This document shows positions 16,445 to 24,700 of a DNA stretch of 64,000 bases, piece by piece. Every line of letters begins with the position of its first letter. Position 1 is the stretch's first letter. The notes beneath the pieces were generated by a model. The model was given only the letters and a program-made list of their open reading frames with translations, made no database searches and was not told the origin of the DNA. The DNA is from JADJNW01 sp964549655. GTDB lineage: Bacteria; Bacteroidota; Bacteroidia; Chitinophagales; Saprospiraceae. The stretch is from the NCBI GenBank assembly GCA_964549655.1, contig CAZJXN010000002.1, forward strand, positions 1 to 64,000, in the 5' to 3' direction. Made by a program: the position numbers and the translations under genes.

Positions 16445-17011
16445 TTATTGTTTTACGCGCTCCACGTAAGCGCCGGTGCTGGTGTCAACTTTGATAACGT
16501 CGCCTTCATTTACAAAAAGAGGAACCCGTACTTCTGCACCAGTTTCGATGGTAGCTGGTTTGAGCGTGTTCGTAGCAGTATCGCCTTTCATGCCCGGCTC
16601 GGTGTACGTCACTTTGGCGGTGATGTGCGATGGCATTTCTATCATGAGCGGAATATCTTTTTCGGCGTGGAAAAGTACATCTACATCAATGCCCTCTTTG
16701 AGCAAATCGGGGCGGTCAAACATCGTGCTTGGCAACGTAGTCTGGTCAAATGTTTCAGAATCCATAAAAGCAAAACCGCCATCTTCCGCATATAAATATT
16801 GATGTTTGCGCCGTTCTATTCGTACAATATTTATTTTATGACCGGACGGGAACGTGTTGTCTACGACCCTGCCATCCATTACATTTTTCAGTTTGGTACG
16901 TACGAATGCCGGACCTTTGCCAGGCTTCACGTGCTGGAATTCTACCACCGCATAAATGCCATTATTATATTCCATACACAAGCCATTTCTGATATCGGAA
17001 GTATCTGCCAT
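16445..17011 (-). CDS. efp: Translation elongation factor P
   Basis: A 188-residue EF-P, which helps the ribosome through proline runs. The N-terminal KOW-like domain carries HVKPGKGPAF, whose Lys (near 33) is the site modified in many bacteria. The C-terminus has the conserved VDTSTGAYVERV. No EpmA-type modification enzyme is in the window. A -7 type element TATCTTTG lies on the minus strand at 17048-17055, with no good -33 partner. Linkage to fabH, accB and accC is common in Bacteroidota. Confidence 0.97.
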   Translation of the reverse strand: MADTSDIRNGLCMEYNNGIYAVVEFQHVKPGKGPAFVRTKLKNVMDGRVVDNTFPSGHKINIVRIERRKHQYLYAEDGGFAFMDSETFDQTTLPSTMFDRPDLLKEGIDVDVLFHAEKDIPLMIEMPSHITAKVTYTEPGMKGDTATNTLKPATIETGAEVRVPLFVNEGDVIKVDTSTGAYVERVKQ

Positions 17012-17080
17012 TGAGAGTCAATTTTTTGTGTTTTAAAAAATGCGATGCAAAGATAGGAAAAATAGGTTTGGTAGTTTAAC

Positions 17081-17149
17081 GTTTGGAGTTTAGAAGTTTG
17101 GAGGTTGTGTTCCAACGTTTGAACCTCTAAACTTCCGAACTTCTAAACT
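17081..17149. repeat. Inverted repeat of AGAAGTTTGGAGGTT words
   Basis: TTTAGAAGTTTGGAGG pairs with CTCTAAACTTCCGAACTTC across a short centre. It lies between fabH and efp, just after the fabH stop. Related words occur at 21600-21650 and 31690-31735. A terminator role is possible. Confidence 0.5.
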
Positions 17150-18142
17150 TTAATATGCCCATTTCAAATAAGTAGCGCCCCAAGTGAAGCCGCCGCCAAA
17201 CGCCGTGAGCATAATATTGTCGCCTTTTTGGAATTGGTTTCCCCATTCCCAGAGACAAAGTGGAAGCGTACCAGCAGTGGTATTGCCATATTTTTGAATG
17301 TTAACTGTAACTTTTTCTTTTGGAAAATTTAAATTTTCTCCGACTGCTTCGATAATCCGAATATTTGCCTGATGCGGAATGAGCCACTGCGTATTGTCAA
17401 TTTGTAAATCGTTGCGCGCCATCACTTTTTTGACGACATCTACCATGCCGGAGACTGCTGCTTTGAAAACGGGTTTGCCATTCTGATACATAAAGTGTTC
17501 TCTATTTGCCACCGTTTCTATCGTTGCCGGGCGTACGGAACCGCCCGCTTTTTGATTCAAATACACTCGACCCGAGCCGTCGCTTTTATGCAAGGAATCA
17601 ATAATACCAAGTCCTTCCGTATTCGGTTCTAATAAAACTGCGCCACAGCCATCTCCAAAAATGACACAAGTTGTGCGGTCGGTATAATCAATAATAGCAG
17701 ACATTTTATCGCCACCGATGACTATCACTTTTTTGTGTGTACCCGATTCTATAAACTTCGCACCTGTAGTGAGCGCATACAAGAACCCAGAGCAAGCTGC
17801 ATTGATGTCAAAACCAAAGGCATTTTTCATGCCGATTGCGTCAGAAACGGTGTTTGCCGTGTCTGGAAACGTAGTATCAGGTGTGATGGTGGCGAAAATG
17901 ACTAATTCAATTTCCTCAGGCGCGGTATTGGTTTTAGCAAGCAAACCTTTTACCGCTTCTATGCCCATTACGGAAGTACCCAGTCCTTCGCCTTTGAGGA
18001 TGCGTCGCTCTCTGATGCCAGTGCGAGTAACAATCCACTCCTCCGTCGTATCCACGAGGGTTTCCAGCTCTTTGTTGGTCAGAATATAATCCGGTACGTA
18101 GCCGTGAACGCCCGTTATAGCAGCATTTATCTTTGTGTTCAT
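17150..18142 (-). CDS. fabH: 3-oxoacyl-[ACP] synthase III
   Basis: A 330-residue ketoacyl synthase III that condenses acetyl-CoA with malonyl-ACP to start fatty-acid chains. The active-site Cys is near 117 in NAACSGF. The His and Asn are in IPHQANIRI (near 245) and in the GNTTAGT region. The N-terminus TGVHGYVPD is typical. The start codon lies inside a run of the repeated word AACACATGAACACA, so the first codons (Met-Asn-Thr) are repeat-derived. It heads the block with efp, accB and accC. Confidence 0.95.
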   Translation of the reverse strand: MNTKINAAITGVHGYVPDYILTNKELETLVDTTEEWIVTRTGIRERRILKGEGLGTSVMGIEAVKGLLAKTNTAPEEIELVIFATITPDTTFPDTANTVSDAIGMKNAFGFDINAACSGFLYALTTGAKFIESGTHKKVIVIGGDKMSAIIDYTDRTTCVIFGDGCGAVLLEPNTEGLGIIDSLHKSDGSGRVYLNQKAGGSVRPATIETVANREHFMYQNGKPVFKAAVSGMVDVVKKVMARNDLQIDNTQWLIPHQANIRIIEAVGENLNFPKEKVTVNIQKYGNTTAGTLPLCLWEWGNQFQKGDNIMLTAFGGGFTWGATYLKWAY

Positions 18143-18231
18143 GTGTTCTTGTGTTCTTGTGTTCTTGTGTTGGCACTTTTAACGCGTTCGAGTGAGCGGA
18201 CAGGAACACTCGAACACATTAACACATGAAA
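18134..18231. repeat. GTGTTCTTGTGTTC tandem and inverted word repeat over the fabH start
   Basis: At least four copies of a GTGTTC(A/T)TGT unit are followed by an inverted arm with GAACACTCGAACACATTAA. The same family is at 19835-19870, 52870-52910 and 59009-59100. At both this site and the last one it overlaps the start codon of a conserved gene. Confidence 0.65.
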
Positions 18232-18278
18232 ACAATTTTTAACCGCGAAGGTAGAAAGATTTTAAAGTTTCTGCTAAA

Positions 18279-19781
18279 TCAAAAATTGGAGACCGATTCT
18301 TTAGGCATTTTGTAGGAAATAGCGAGCAAGCCCAAAAATGTAATCAAACCATTTACAGCCAAAATCAAGAAGCCAAATTGGAATCCCGCCAGCAAATCTT
18401 TAGAATAATAATCCAGTACAAAGGAGAGAATCGGCGCGGCGACGCAGACTGGAATCACTAAATCATTCCGTATCTGTCTTTGTTTCACAAAAATACCAAA
18501 TGTGAATAATCCTAATAAAGGTCCATACGTGTAGCCCGCCGCTTTAAACAAACCATTAATAATTGTTTCATTACTTATAACATTAAAAATCATAATTATA
18601 AAAAATAACAAAAGCGTCATGCCGATGTGGACATAAAATCGCTGGCGTTTTTGAGCGATTTCGGCATTTTCATTTTTTTCAAAATTTAAAAAATCTACAC
18701 AAAAAGAAGTCGTCAGTGCTGTCAACGCAGAATCAGAACTTGCGTAAGTAGCTGCTATTAAACCTAATACGAACACAATTCCCATAATGGGCGGTAAGTG
18801 ATTGAATGCAATAGTTGGGTATAAATAATCGGTTTTTGTCGGAATTTCTAAACCAATTTGCGCTGCATAAATGTAAAGTAAGGCGCCTAAAGTGAGAAAT
18901 AAAATATTTACAAATAATAAGGTGATACTGAACGTAAACATATTTTTTTGGGCATCGCCGATGCTTTTACAACTTAGGTTTTTCTGCATCATGTCTTGGT
19001 CTAAGCCTGTCATGACAATCGTTATCAGCGCACCACTGATGAATTGTTTGAAAAAATTATTGGGGTCACTCCAGCCGCCTTTAAAGAAAAAAACTTGTGA
19101 ATATTCACTTTGTGCTACCAATGTTATTAATTCTCCAAAATTCCTGCCCAACGTTTGTCCAATCGCCACAATTGTAATAATTAAAGCCAATAAAAAGCAA
19201 GTCGTCTGAAACGTATCCGTCCAAATAACGGTATGAATGCCGCCTCGAAAAGTGTATAACCAAATGAGTGCCAGCGCAATAAACGCCGTGAGCCAAAATG
19301 GAATACCAAAATAACCCATCACAAATTGTTGTAATACGATAATTGCCAAATACAATCGAAACGCCGACCCAATACTGCGCGACAACAGAAAATATGCTGC
19401 ACCAGTTTTATACGCATTATAACCAAACCGCTGTTCCAGATAACCATAAATAGACGTAAGATTCAACTTGTAATAAATCGGCATCAGCACCAGTGCAATC
19501 ACCGCATAACCAACCATATACCCAAGCACAACTTGCATATATGAAAAATCTTGATTCAAACCCGTACCACCGACTACGCCTGGAATGGAAATAAAAGTAA
19601 CACCCGAAATGGACGTGCCAATCATCGCATACGCCACGAGGGGCCAAGGCGTGCGCTTACCCGCGAGAAAAAAATTTTGATTACTGGAATCCTTGCCGGT
19701 AAAGTAGGAAATGACAAACAGCGCAATGAAGTAGATGCTGATAACGCCTAATAGAATGCCGGGTGTAAGTTGCTGAATCAT
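18279..19781 (-). CDS. Sodium:solute symporter family transporter
   Basis: A 500-residue integral membrane protein of the SSS/SLC5 family with about 13 hydrophobic helices. The N-terminal region FLAGKRTPWPLVAYAMIGTSISGVTF is the segment that in this family forms the first helix of the LeuT-like core and part of the sodium site. It would import a solute with sodium; sugars, acids and vitamins are all possible. The minus strand has TATCTTTG at 19816-19823, a likely -7 element without a clear -33 partner. Confidence 0.9.
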   Translation of the reverse strand: MIQQLTPGILLGVISIYFIALFVISYFTGKDSSNQNFFLAGKRTPWPLVAYAMIGTSISGVTFISIPGVVGGTGLNQDFSYMQVVLGYMVGYAVIALVLMPIYYKLNLTSIYGYLEQRFGYNAYKTGAAYFLLSRSIGSAFRLYLAIIVLQQFVMGYFGIPFWLTAFIALALIWLYTFRGGIHTVIWTDTFQTTCFLLALIITIVAIGQTLGRNFGELITLVAQSEYSQVFFFKGGWSDPNNFFKQFISGALITIVMTGLDQDMMQKNLSCKSIGDAQKNMFTFSITLLFVNILFLTLGALLYIYAAQIGLEIPTKTDYLYPTIAFNHLPPIMGIVFVLGLIAATYASSDSALTALTTSFCVDFLNFEKNENAEIAQKRQRFYVHIGMTLLLFFIIMIFNVISNETIINGLFKAAGYTYGPLLGLFTFGIFVKQRQIRNDLVIPVCVAAPILSFVLDYYSKDLLAGFQFGFLILAVNGLITFLGLLAISYKMPKESVSNF

Positions 19782-20096
19782 AGGTGTTTATTCGTGGTTG
19801 GCAATTGCAAAAAAGCAAAGATACGAAATGTGTGCGTGTGTTAGGGTGTTTTTGTATTAAGGTGTTTTTGTCGCTTATTACTTGGTCTATAATTATGTTA
19901 CTGCTTCGGAGTTTCGCTCATTGATGGTCACTTTTTACATCCCTTACAGCATTTTTTTTTAACCGCAGAAGCGCAAAGGACGCAGCGTTAATCATGTTCA
20001 TAAAAAAAATAATATAAATCACAGTTCAGACACTTGGCCGCTTATCACCCAATAAACCTATCACCCTAACTTGTCCCGCAAGGCGGGATCACCCAA
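19782..20096. other. 315-bp intergenic region of dispersed repeats
   Basis: Holds words of three repeat families: TTAGGGTGTTTTTGT (19835-19870), AACCGCAGAAGCGCAAAGGACGC (in two parts, 19960-19985) and CACCCAATAAACCTATCACC with CTTGTCCCGCAAGGCGGG (20043-20098). The last is a hairpin right after the stop of the lipoprotein gene on the minus strand and may terminate it. No gene is seen. Confidence 0.6.
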
Positions 20097-20438
20097 TTAC
20101 TGGCTCTCCATCTCCTCCATCCGTTTCATAATATCTGGGCACACGCGCTCCATCGCTGATTCAATCGCATCTTCGCGTTCCGATAAATCGCCATATTTTT
20201 CTTCAATTCCATCCGCGCAGGCTTCACTTTTAGCGGCTTCTTTTTCCACTTCCGCCATCGTTTCTTCCACTTCTTGCAAGCTGCTGTCCTCCGTAAAATC
20301 TTCCGTTTTATCGTACATTTTTACAATCGGCTCCATACAAGTACAAAGTTCTTTGGCAATTTCTTCATCGGTGGTTTTACTTTTACAGCTTGCTAAAATA
20401 CTGATAATAAGTACAAAATAAAATAATTTAATCTTCAT
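20097..20438 (-). CDS. Small acidic lipoprotein, function unknown
   Basis: A 113-residue protein with a lipoprotein signal ending in the lipobox ILASC (Cys near 18). The mature part is acidic and helical, with four further cysteines (LCTCMEP, EACADG and RVCPDI) that could form disulfides. No family is recognised. It follows the M23 peptidase gene by 23 bp on the same strand, so the two may be expressed together at the cell envelope. Confidence 0.75.
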   Translation of the reverse strand: MKIKLFYFVLIISILASCKSKTTDEEIAKELCTCMEPIVKMYDKTEDFTEDSSLQEVEETMAEVEKEAAKSEACADGIEEKYGDLSEREDAIESAMERVCPDIMKRMEEMESQ

Positions 20439-20461
20439 GTTTTAAAATTGAATGCGTTTTC

Positions 20462-21142
20462 TTATTTCAAAAATGGTAAAAATACTTTTGCACTCGGACA
20501 ATTTTCTAAATATCGAGCTGCTTCTGCCTCTGTCGCCACGCCAGGATAATCGCCTTCCCAATTATTCATATCCAAAATAACTTGAAAGTGTAAGTGTGGC
20601 ACCCAGCCGCCATTCTCTTGCCGCTCGCCAATATCGGTAAAAGGTTCGCCTTTTAAAATGGGCTGTCCTTGTTGCAAATTCGCTAAAGATTGCAACGTCA
20701 AATGTCCATACAAGGTATAAAAAAGCTGGTTTTCTAACTCATGTTGCAAAATAATCGTCGCGCCATAATCCAACACTTGGTCGTTATACCAAAAACTATG
20801 CACTTGCGCATCCAGCGGCGCGTACACAGGCGTACCAGCGGATGCCCATAAGTCAATACCCAGATGAATACAGCGTGGTGGCGTTTTTCCATCATTAAAA
20901 AGCGGACTTTGTTTGTAAAATATACGATGTTCGCCATAACCGCCATATCCGACTTTTGCGCGATTTATTTTTAAAATTTGTTCAACATAAGCATCTAAAC
21001 CTTCATAAGTGGTCACATCAATCGTCTCAAAATCAGCATTATAAATACTCAAATCCAGCGGATGAAAATCGGTAGGGACAAAATCATTACCCAAAACTGG
21101 AAAGGGTGTGGCAGCTATAATCAAATCGGGAAGGTTATTCAT
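20462..21142 (-). CDS. M23-family (LytM-like) metallopeptidase
   Basis: A peptidase of about 226 residues. The zinc ligands are present: HLGID (HxxxD) in CIHLGIDLW, YGHLTL, and the HLH of VPHLHFQ. M23 enzymes cleave peptide cross-links in peptidoglycan. I prefer the ATG at 21142 because the 22 extra residues from the upstream ATG at 21208 are neither a signal peptide nor conserved in character. With neither start is a clear export signal visible, so the location is uncertain. Confidence 0.82.
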   Translation of the reverse strand: MNNLPDLIIAATPFPVLGNDFVPTDFHPLDLSIYNADFETIDVTTYEGLDAYVEQILKINRAKVGYGGYGEHRIFYKQSPLFNDGKTPPRCIHLGIDLWASAGTPVYAPLDAQVHSFWYNDQVLDYGATIILQHELENQLFYTLYGHLTLQSLANLQQGQPILKGEPFTDIGERQENGGWVPHLHFQVILDMNNWEGDYPGVATEAEAARYLENCPSAKVFLPFLK

Positions 21143-21423
21143 TGTACAAACATACGCTTGCTTTTTAAAATTTTCAAAAAATACAGTTTTCAAAAAGTTT
21201 AAATTCAAAATTCAATAAGAAAACTTGCGAAAATTTGAATAGAATGTAAATTTAAAAAATACTTCTTATAAAATTTGCAACAAAAGCTGCTTTTGCTTTA
21301 AATTTGCATCATCGGAATAACTAAAAGTGCTTGGACACGAAGTCGGATATTAGAAGTCAAAGGACGGAAAACGCAACAAGCGGTCTGGCATCTGGCATCT
21401 AACAATCTGGCATCTCCAAAAAT

Positions 21424-21579
21424 TGTGAGGTGATGAAACTTCGGCAGCCATGCCCTCCTGTCTCGGGGGTGAGGACTCAGAAATAAAGACAGCGTATAGC
21501 CGGTTCTCCGACAGGGGTTGACCACCAAACTTGTGCTGTTCCTAATCTCCTCGTGAAGGTTCGAATCCTTCCCTCACAG
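21424..21579 (+). tRNA. tRNA-like gene with a giant variable arm (possible GUC anticodon)
   Basis: A perfect 7-bp acceptor stem (TGTGAGG 21424-21430 with CCTCACA 21572-21578) encloses a D-arm-like ATG/CAT stem with an AAACTTCGGCAGC loop. Next comes an anticodon-type stem CCCTC/GGGGG with loop CTGTCTC (U33 then GTC at 21460-21462), then a canonical T-arm GAAGG-TTCGAAT-CCTTC. Between the anticodon and T arms are 85 nt instead of the usual 5 to 20, closed by GAGGA/TCCTC (471-475 with 548-552) and GACAGC/GCTGTT (488-493 with 535-540). The base before the tail is G, then C and eight T, with no encoded CCA. It may be an aberrant class II tRNA or a tRNA-like non-coding RNA. Confidence 0.55.
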
Positions 21580-21599
21580 CTTTTTTTTAAGTTTAAAAT

Positions 21600-21650
21600 T
21601 TGGAAGTTTGGAAGTTCATAGCCAAACTCCCAAACTCCCAAACTCCCAAA
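21600..21650. repeat. Inverted repeat GTTTGGAAG / CCAAACTCC
   Basis: GGAAGTTTGGAAG on the left faces three tandem CCAAACTC units on the right. It lies just beyond the nrdJ stop on the minus strand and just after the tRNA-like gene on the plus strand, so it may terminate nrdJ. Related words are at 17081-17149 and 31690-31735. Confidence 0.5.
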
Positions 21651-21655
21651 CGGCT

Positions 21656-24217
21656 TTACCCACATTCCGAATACCCGCAACTCTTACACGTCAAACAACC
21701 TTCCTTATAAATCACGCCATCTGGGTCGCCACATTGGGTACAAGGAGATTTTGATTTCGTTCCGTCCGGAATGAATTTTTTCAAGGAACGTACCACGCCA
21801 TTTTTCCAAGTATTGATATAATCCTCTTCTGCATTCAAACCAGAAACCAATTCCACGACTTTATTTAAAGGCATTCCGTAACGTAACACGCCAGAAATGA
21901 GCTTGGCATAATTCCAATATTCTTTGTTGAACGAGCGCGACAAACCCTCAATCGTCACGCGATAACCTTCGCGGTCCATGAATTGAAAATCGTAGCGCGT
22001 CGTGTCATTCTCATCGCGGGCTTTGATGACCCAACCTTTCGTCACATAATCCGGCAAACGGAAGGTGTCTTCGGCGCGACCTGTGAACACTTCATAAGGT
22101 CTGCCATCGCAAATGCCGATGACCGCCAGCCAATCCTGATTATTATTTTTAAATTTTACAATTTCAGCTTCTAACTTTTCTGGACGTTTCGGTGGCATAG
22201 AATCATGGAAATAACCATTCCCATTTTCGCTCGGCTTTTCCTCTTTTTTTGTATCGGCAATCAACACGCCAGAACGTGAACCGTCGCGGTAAATCGTGCA
22301 ACCTTTGCAACCTACTTCCCATGCGGTTTGGTAAATCTGCTTCACCATGTCCACCGTCGTTTCTTCCGGCACGTTCACCGTCACGCTGATGGAGTGGTCT
22401 ACCCATTTCTGAATTGCGCCCTGCATTTTCACTTTTTGCAACCAGTCTACATCATTCGCAGTGGCTTTGTAATAGGGCGATTGTTGAATAATTCGGTCTA
22501 ATTCTTCTGATTCAGCGTGCTTCACCGTTTCTACATCAAAGCCATTGGCAGTCAACCAATCCAAAAATTTGTGGTGAAAAACGTGGTACTCTTCCCAGCT
22601 ATCGCCAACTTCATCTATAAAACTCACTTTTACCTCTTGGTCATTCGGATTCACCTTGCGGCGGCGCTTGTACGAAATCATAAAAACCGGCTCGATACCG
22701 GAAGTCGTCTGCGTCAAAATACTCGTTGAACCCGTCGGCGCAATCGTCAACATCGCAATATTCCGGCGACCGTAGCGGAGCATATCATCATACAATGGTC
22801 CATCGGCTTCGCGCAAACGCTGGATAAACGGGTTATTCATTTCGCGGGAAGCGTCAAAAATTTCAAACGCACCGCGCTCTTTCGCCAACGTGACCGAGCA
22901 ACGATAGGCGTTCAACGCTAAAGTTTGATGCACTTTTACTGCAAATTCAATGCCTTCCTCGCTGCCATATTGCAAACCCAATGCCGCCAACATATCGCCT
23001 TCGCCCGTAATGCCCACGCCCGTGCGCCGCCCTTGCAAACAAGTTTTGCGAATTTTTTGCCACAATTCCCGCTCGTTTCTACGGATAAATTCTTGCTCCG
23101 GGTCGTCGTCAATTTTTTCTAAAATGGCATCAATTTTTTCGGCTTCCATGTCCACGATATCGTCCATCATACGCAAAGCGTACTGTGCGTGCTGTGCAAA
23201 TTTTTCAAAATCAAAACTGGCTTCGGCGGTAAATGGCTTTTCAACATAACTGAACAGATTGATTGCCAGCAGTCTACAACTATCGTACGGACACAATGGA
23301 ATCTCTCCACAAGGATTGGTAGAAATCGTTTTGTAACCCAAATCGGCGTAGCAATCCGGCACCGATTCCCGAATAATCGTATCCCAAAACAGCATTCCAG
23401 GTTCAGCAGATTTCCAAGCATTGTAAATAATTTTGTTCCAAACAGCGGCTGCGTCTACATCTCTTACAAAAGTTGGGTTGTCAGAATCAATCGGATATTG
23501 TAAACGGTATGTTTCATTGTTGCGAACGGCGTTCATAAATGCATCATCTATCCGTACCGAGACATTCGCACCGGTCACTTTGCCGGATTCCATTTTTGCA
23601 TCTATAAAGTCCTCTACGTCAGGGTGTTTGATAGAAATAGAAAGCATCAACGCACCGCGGCGACCGTCTTGCGCCACCTCGCGGGTACTGTTGGAATAGC
23701 GTTCCATAAATGGCGCAATTCCCGTTGAACTCAAGGCACTATTCATCACCGGACTTCCCTTTGGGCGGATGTGCGAGAGGTCGTGACCCACGCCACCTCT
23801 GCGTTTCATGAGTTGTACCTGCTCCTCGTCCGTACGCATAATACCCCCGTAAGAATCAGCATGATTACCAATTACAAAACAATTAGACAGGGAAGAAACC
23901 TGAAAATTGTTGCCAATTCCCGACATCGGGCTGCCCTGTGGGATGATGTATTTGAATCCCTCCAAGAGTTCTTGAATCGTTTCTTCCGACATGGGATTTG
24001 CATACTTGCTTTCGATACGGAAAATTTCGGAAGCGATGCGGCGGTGCATTTCTTCGGGCGAGCGCTCGTAGATTTTGCCAAAAGAATCTTTCAGCGCGTA
24101 CTTGCTCACCCATACGGTGCCTGCGAGGTCATCGCCTTTAAAATACTGCACGGCTGCTTTTACCGCTTCTTCATAAGCCACCGGTTTAGTCGTGTTTGTT
24201 TTCTCAAGTGTTTGCAT
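21656..24217 (-). CDS. nrdJ: Adenosylcobalamin-dependent ribonucleotide reductase (class II)
   Basis: A reductase of about 853 residues that makes deoxyribonucleotides using vitamin B12 radicals and needs no oxygen. Visible motifs include NPCGEIPLCP with the substrate-site Cys, GRRTGVGITGEG, and APTGSTSILTQTTSGIEP, which carries part of the phosphate-binding site. The C-terminus has CTQCGDPDG and CLTCKSCGYSECG, the shuttle and zinc-ribbon-like cysteines. The ATG at 24217 is preferred; an upstream ATG at 24271 lies in a repeated CCAGATGCCAGATG stretch. No cobalamin riboswitch is recognised upstream, but two near-identical palindromes are (24346 and 24437). Confidence 0.95.
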   Translation of the reverse strand: MQTLEKTNTTKPVAYEEAVKAAVQYFKGDDLAGTVWVSKYALKDSFGKIYERSPEEMHRRIASEIFRIESKYANPMSEETIQELLEGFKYIIPQGSPMSGIGNNFQVSSLSNCFVIGNHADSYGGIMRTDEEQVQLMKRRGGVGHDLSHIRPKGSPVMNSALSSTGIAPFMERYSNSTREVAQDGRRGALMLSISIKHPDVEDFIDAKMESGKVTGANVSVRIDDAFMNAVRNNETYRLQYPIDSDNPTFVRDVDAAAVWNKIIYNAWKSAEPGMLFWDTIIRESVPDCYADLGYKTISTNPCGEIPLCPYDSCRLLAINLFSYVEKPFTAEASFDFEKFAQHAQYALRMMDDIVDMEAEKIDAILEKIDDDPEQEFIRRNERELWQKIRKTCLQGRRTGVGITGEGDMLAALGLQYGSEEGIEFAVKVHQTLALNAYRCSVTLAKERGAFEIFDASREMNNPFIQRLREADGPLYDDMLRYGRRNIAMLTIAPTGSTSILTQTTSGIEPVFMISYKRRRKVNPNDQEVKVSFIDEVGDSWEEYHVFHHKFLDWLTANGFDVETVKHAESEELDRIIQQSPYYKATANDVDWLQKVKMQGAIQKWVDHSISVTVNVPEETTVDMVKQIYQTAWEVGCKGCTIYRDGSRSGVLIADTKKEEKPSENGNGYFHDSMPPKRPEKLEAEIVKFKNNNQDWLAVIGICDGRPYEVFTGRAEDTFRLPDYVTKGWVIKARDENDTTRYDFQFMDREGYRVTIEGLSRSFNKEYWNYAKLISGVLRYGMPLNKVVELVSGLNAEEDYINTWKNGVVRSLKKFIPDGTKSKSPCTQCGDPDGVIYKEGCLTCKSCGYSECG

Positions 24218-24345
24218 AATGTTTTCTTTAGATATTAGATTTTTGGATGCCAGATGCCAGATGCTGGACATTATATATTGAATAATTTTGTGTTAACGGA
24301 TAAGTAAAGCAAGTTACAAAAAAGGCAAGCCCAATGAAACAAATT

Positions 24346-24366
24346 TTTTCAACACCGTGTGGAAAA
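24346..24366. promoter_or_regulatory. Palindromic operator candidate, copy 1
   Basis: The 21 bp read TTTTCAACAC-C-GTGTGGAAAA, a palindrome with one mismatched pair besides the central base. A near copy lies 91 bp away at 24437. The position upstream of nrdJ suggests a repressor site such as NrdR or a DnaA-related site (it contains TGTGGAAAA); which protein binds is inference. Confidence 0.5.
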
Positions 24367-24436
24367 CCAATTGATGAAAGGACTGCTAATTATGCTATTG
24401 TTCAATAAATGTGGGTGTTGCGAACGTTTTTACTTT

Positions 24437-24457
24437 TTTTCAACACTATGTGGAAAA
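24437..24457. promoter_or_regulatory. Palindromic operator candidate, copy 2
   Basis: The 21 bp read TTTTCAACAC-T-ATGTGGAAAA and differ from copy 1 only at two central bases (19 of 21 identical). The preservation of both arms while the surrounding DNA differs argues for a protein-binding site shared by nrdJ and perhaps the divergent M16 gene. Confidence 0.5.
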
Positions 24458-24700
24458 CGCAAACAAAAGTGTGGATTATTTAAAAAATGTTATGTAGCTC
24501 AAATTGACAAGCGTTTATAAATTAGTATTTTTTATTATATGATAATTAACTTAAATTATTCGTTTTTGATTTTCAAATCTGTTAATTTGGCAGCCTATTC
24601 ATTTTTTCATTCCAAACCCTAAACCACGCGATTATTAAAACTTCTCTTTATCATTTGCTTATTTACCACTCGTATTGTAGCCCAAACCGAACCGCAAAAA

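Larger units (their letters stand above)
24218..24700. other. Divergent intergenic region between nrdJ and the M16 gene
   Basis: An AT-rich stretch. It contains CCAGATG repeats (24240-24270), two 21-bp palindromes listed separately, an AGTGTGGATTA sequence near 24469, and, from 24626, an in-frame signal-peptide coding stretch for the M16 gene. Nothing else coding is seen. Confidence 0.6.

Noticed and set aside
21431..21554. Group I intron inside the tRNA-like gene
   Set aside because: The insert lies in the variable region, not in the anticodon loop, is only about 80 nt, and shows no P3/P7 core sequences.
24218..24345. Cobalamin riboswitch before nrdJ
   Set aside because: No B12-box-like sequence could be found on the minus strand in the nrdJ upstream region, although the enzyme uses cobalamin.
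24340..24480. Possible replication origin because of TGTGGAAAA and TGTGGATTA sequences
   Set aside because: Only three loose DnaA-box matches, no dnaA, dnaN, gidA or rpmH nearby, and two of the three are parts of the larger palindromes upstream of nrdJ.
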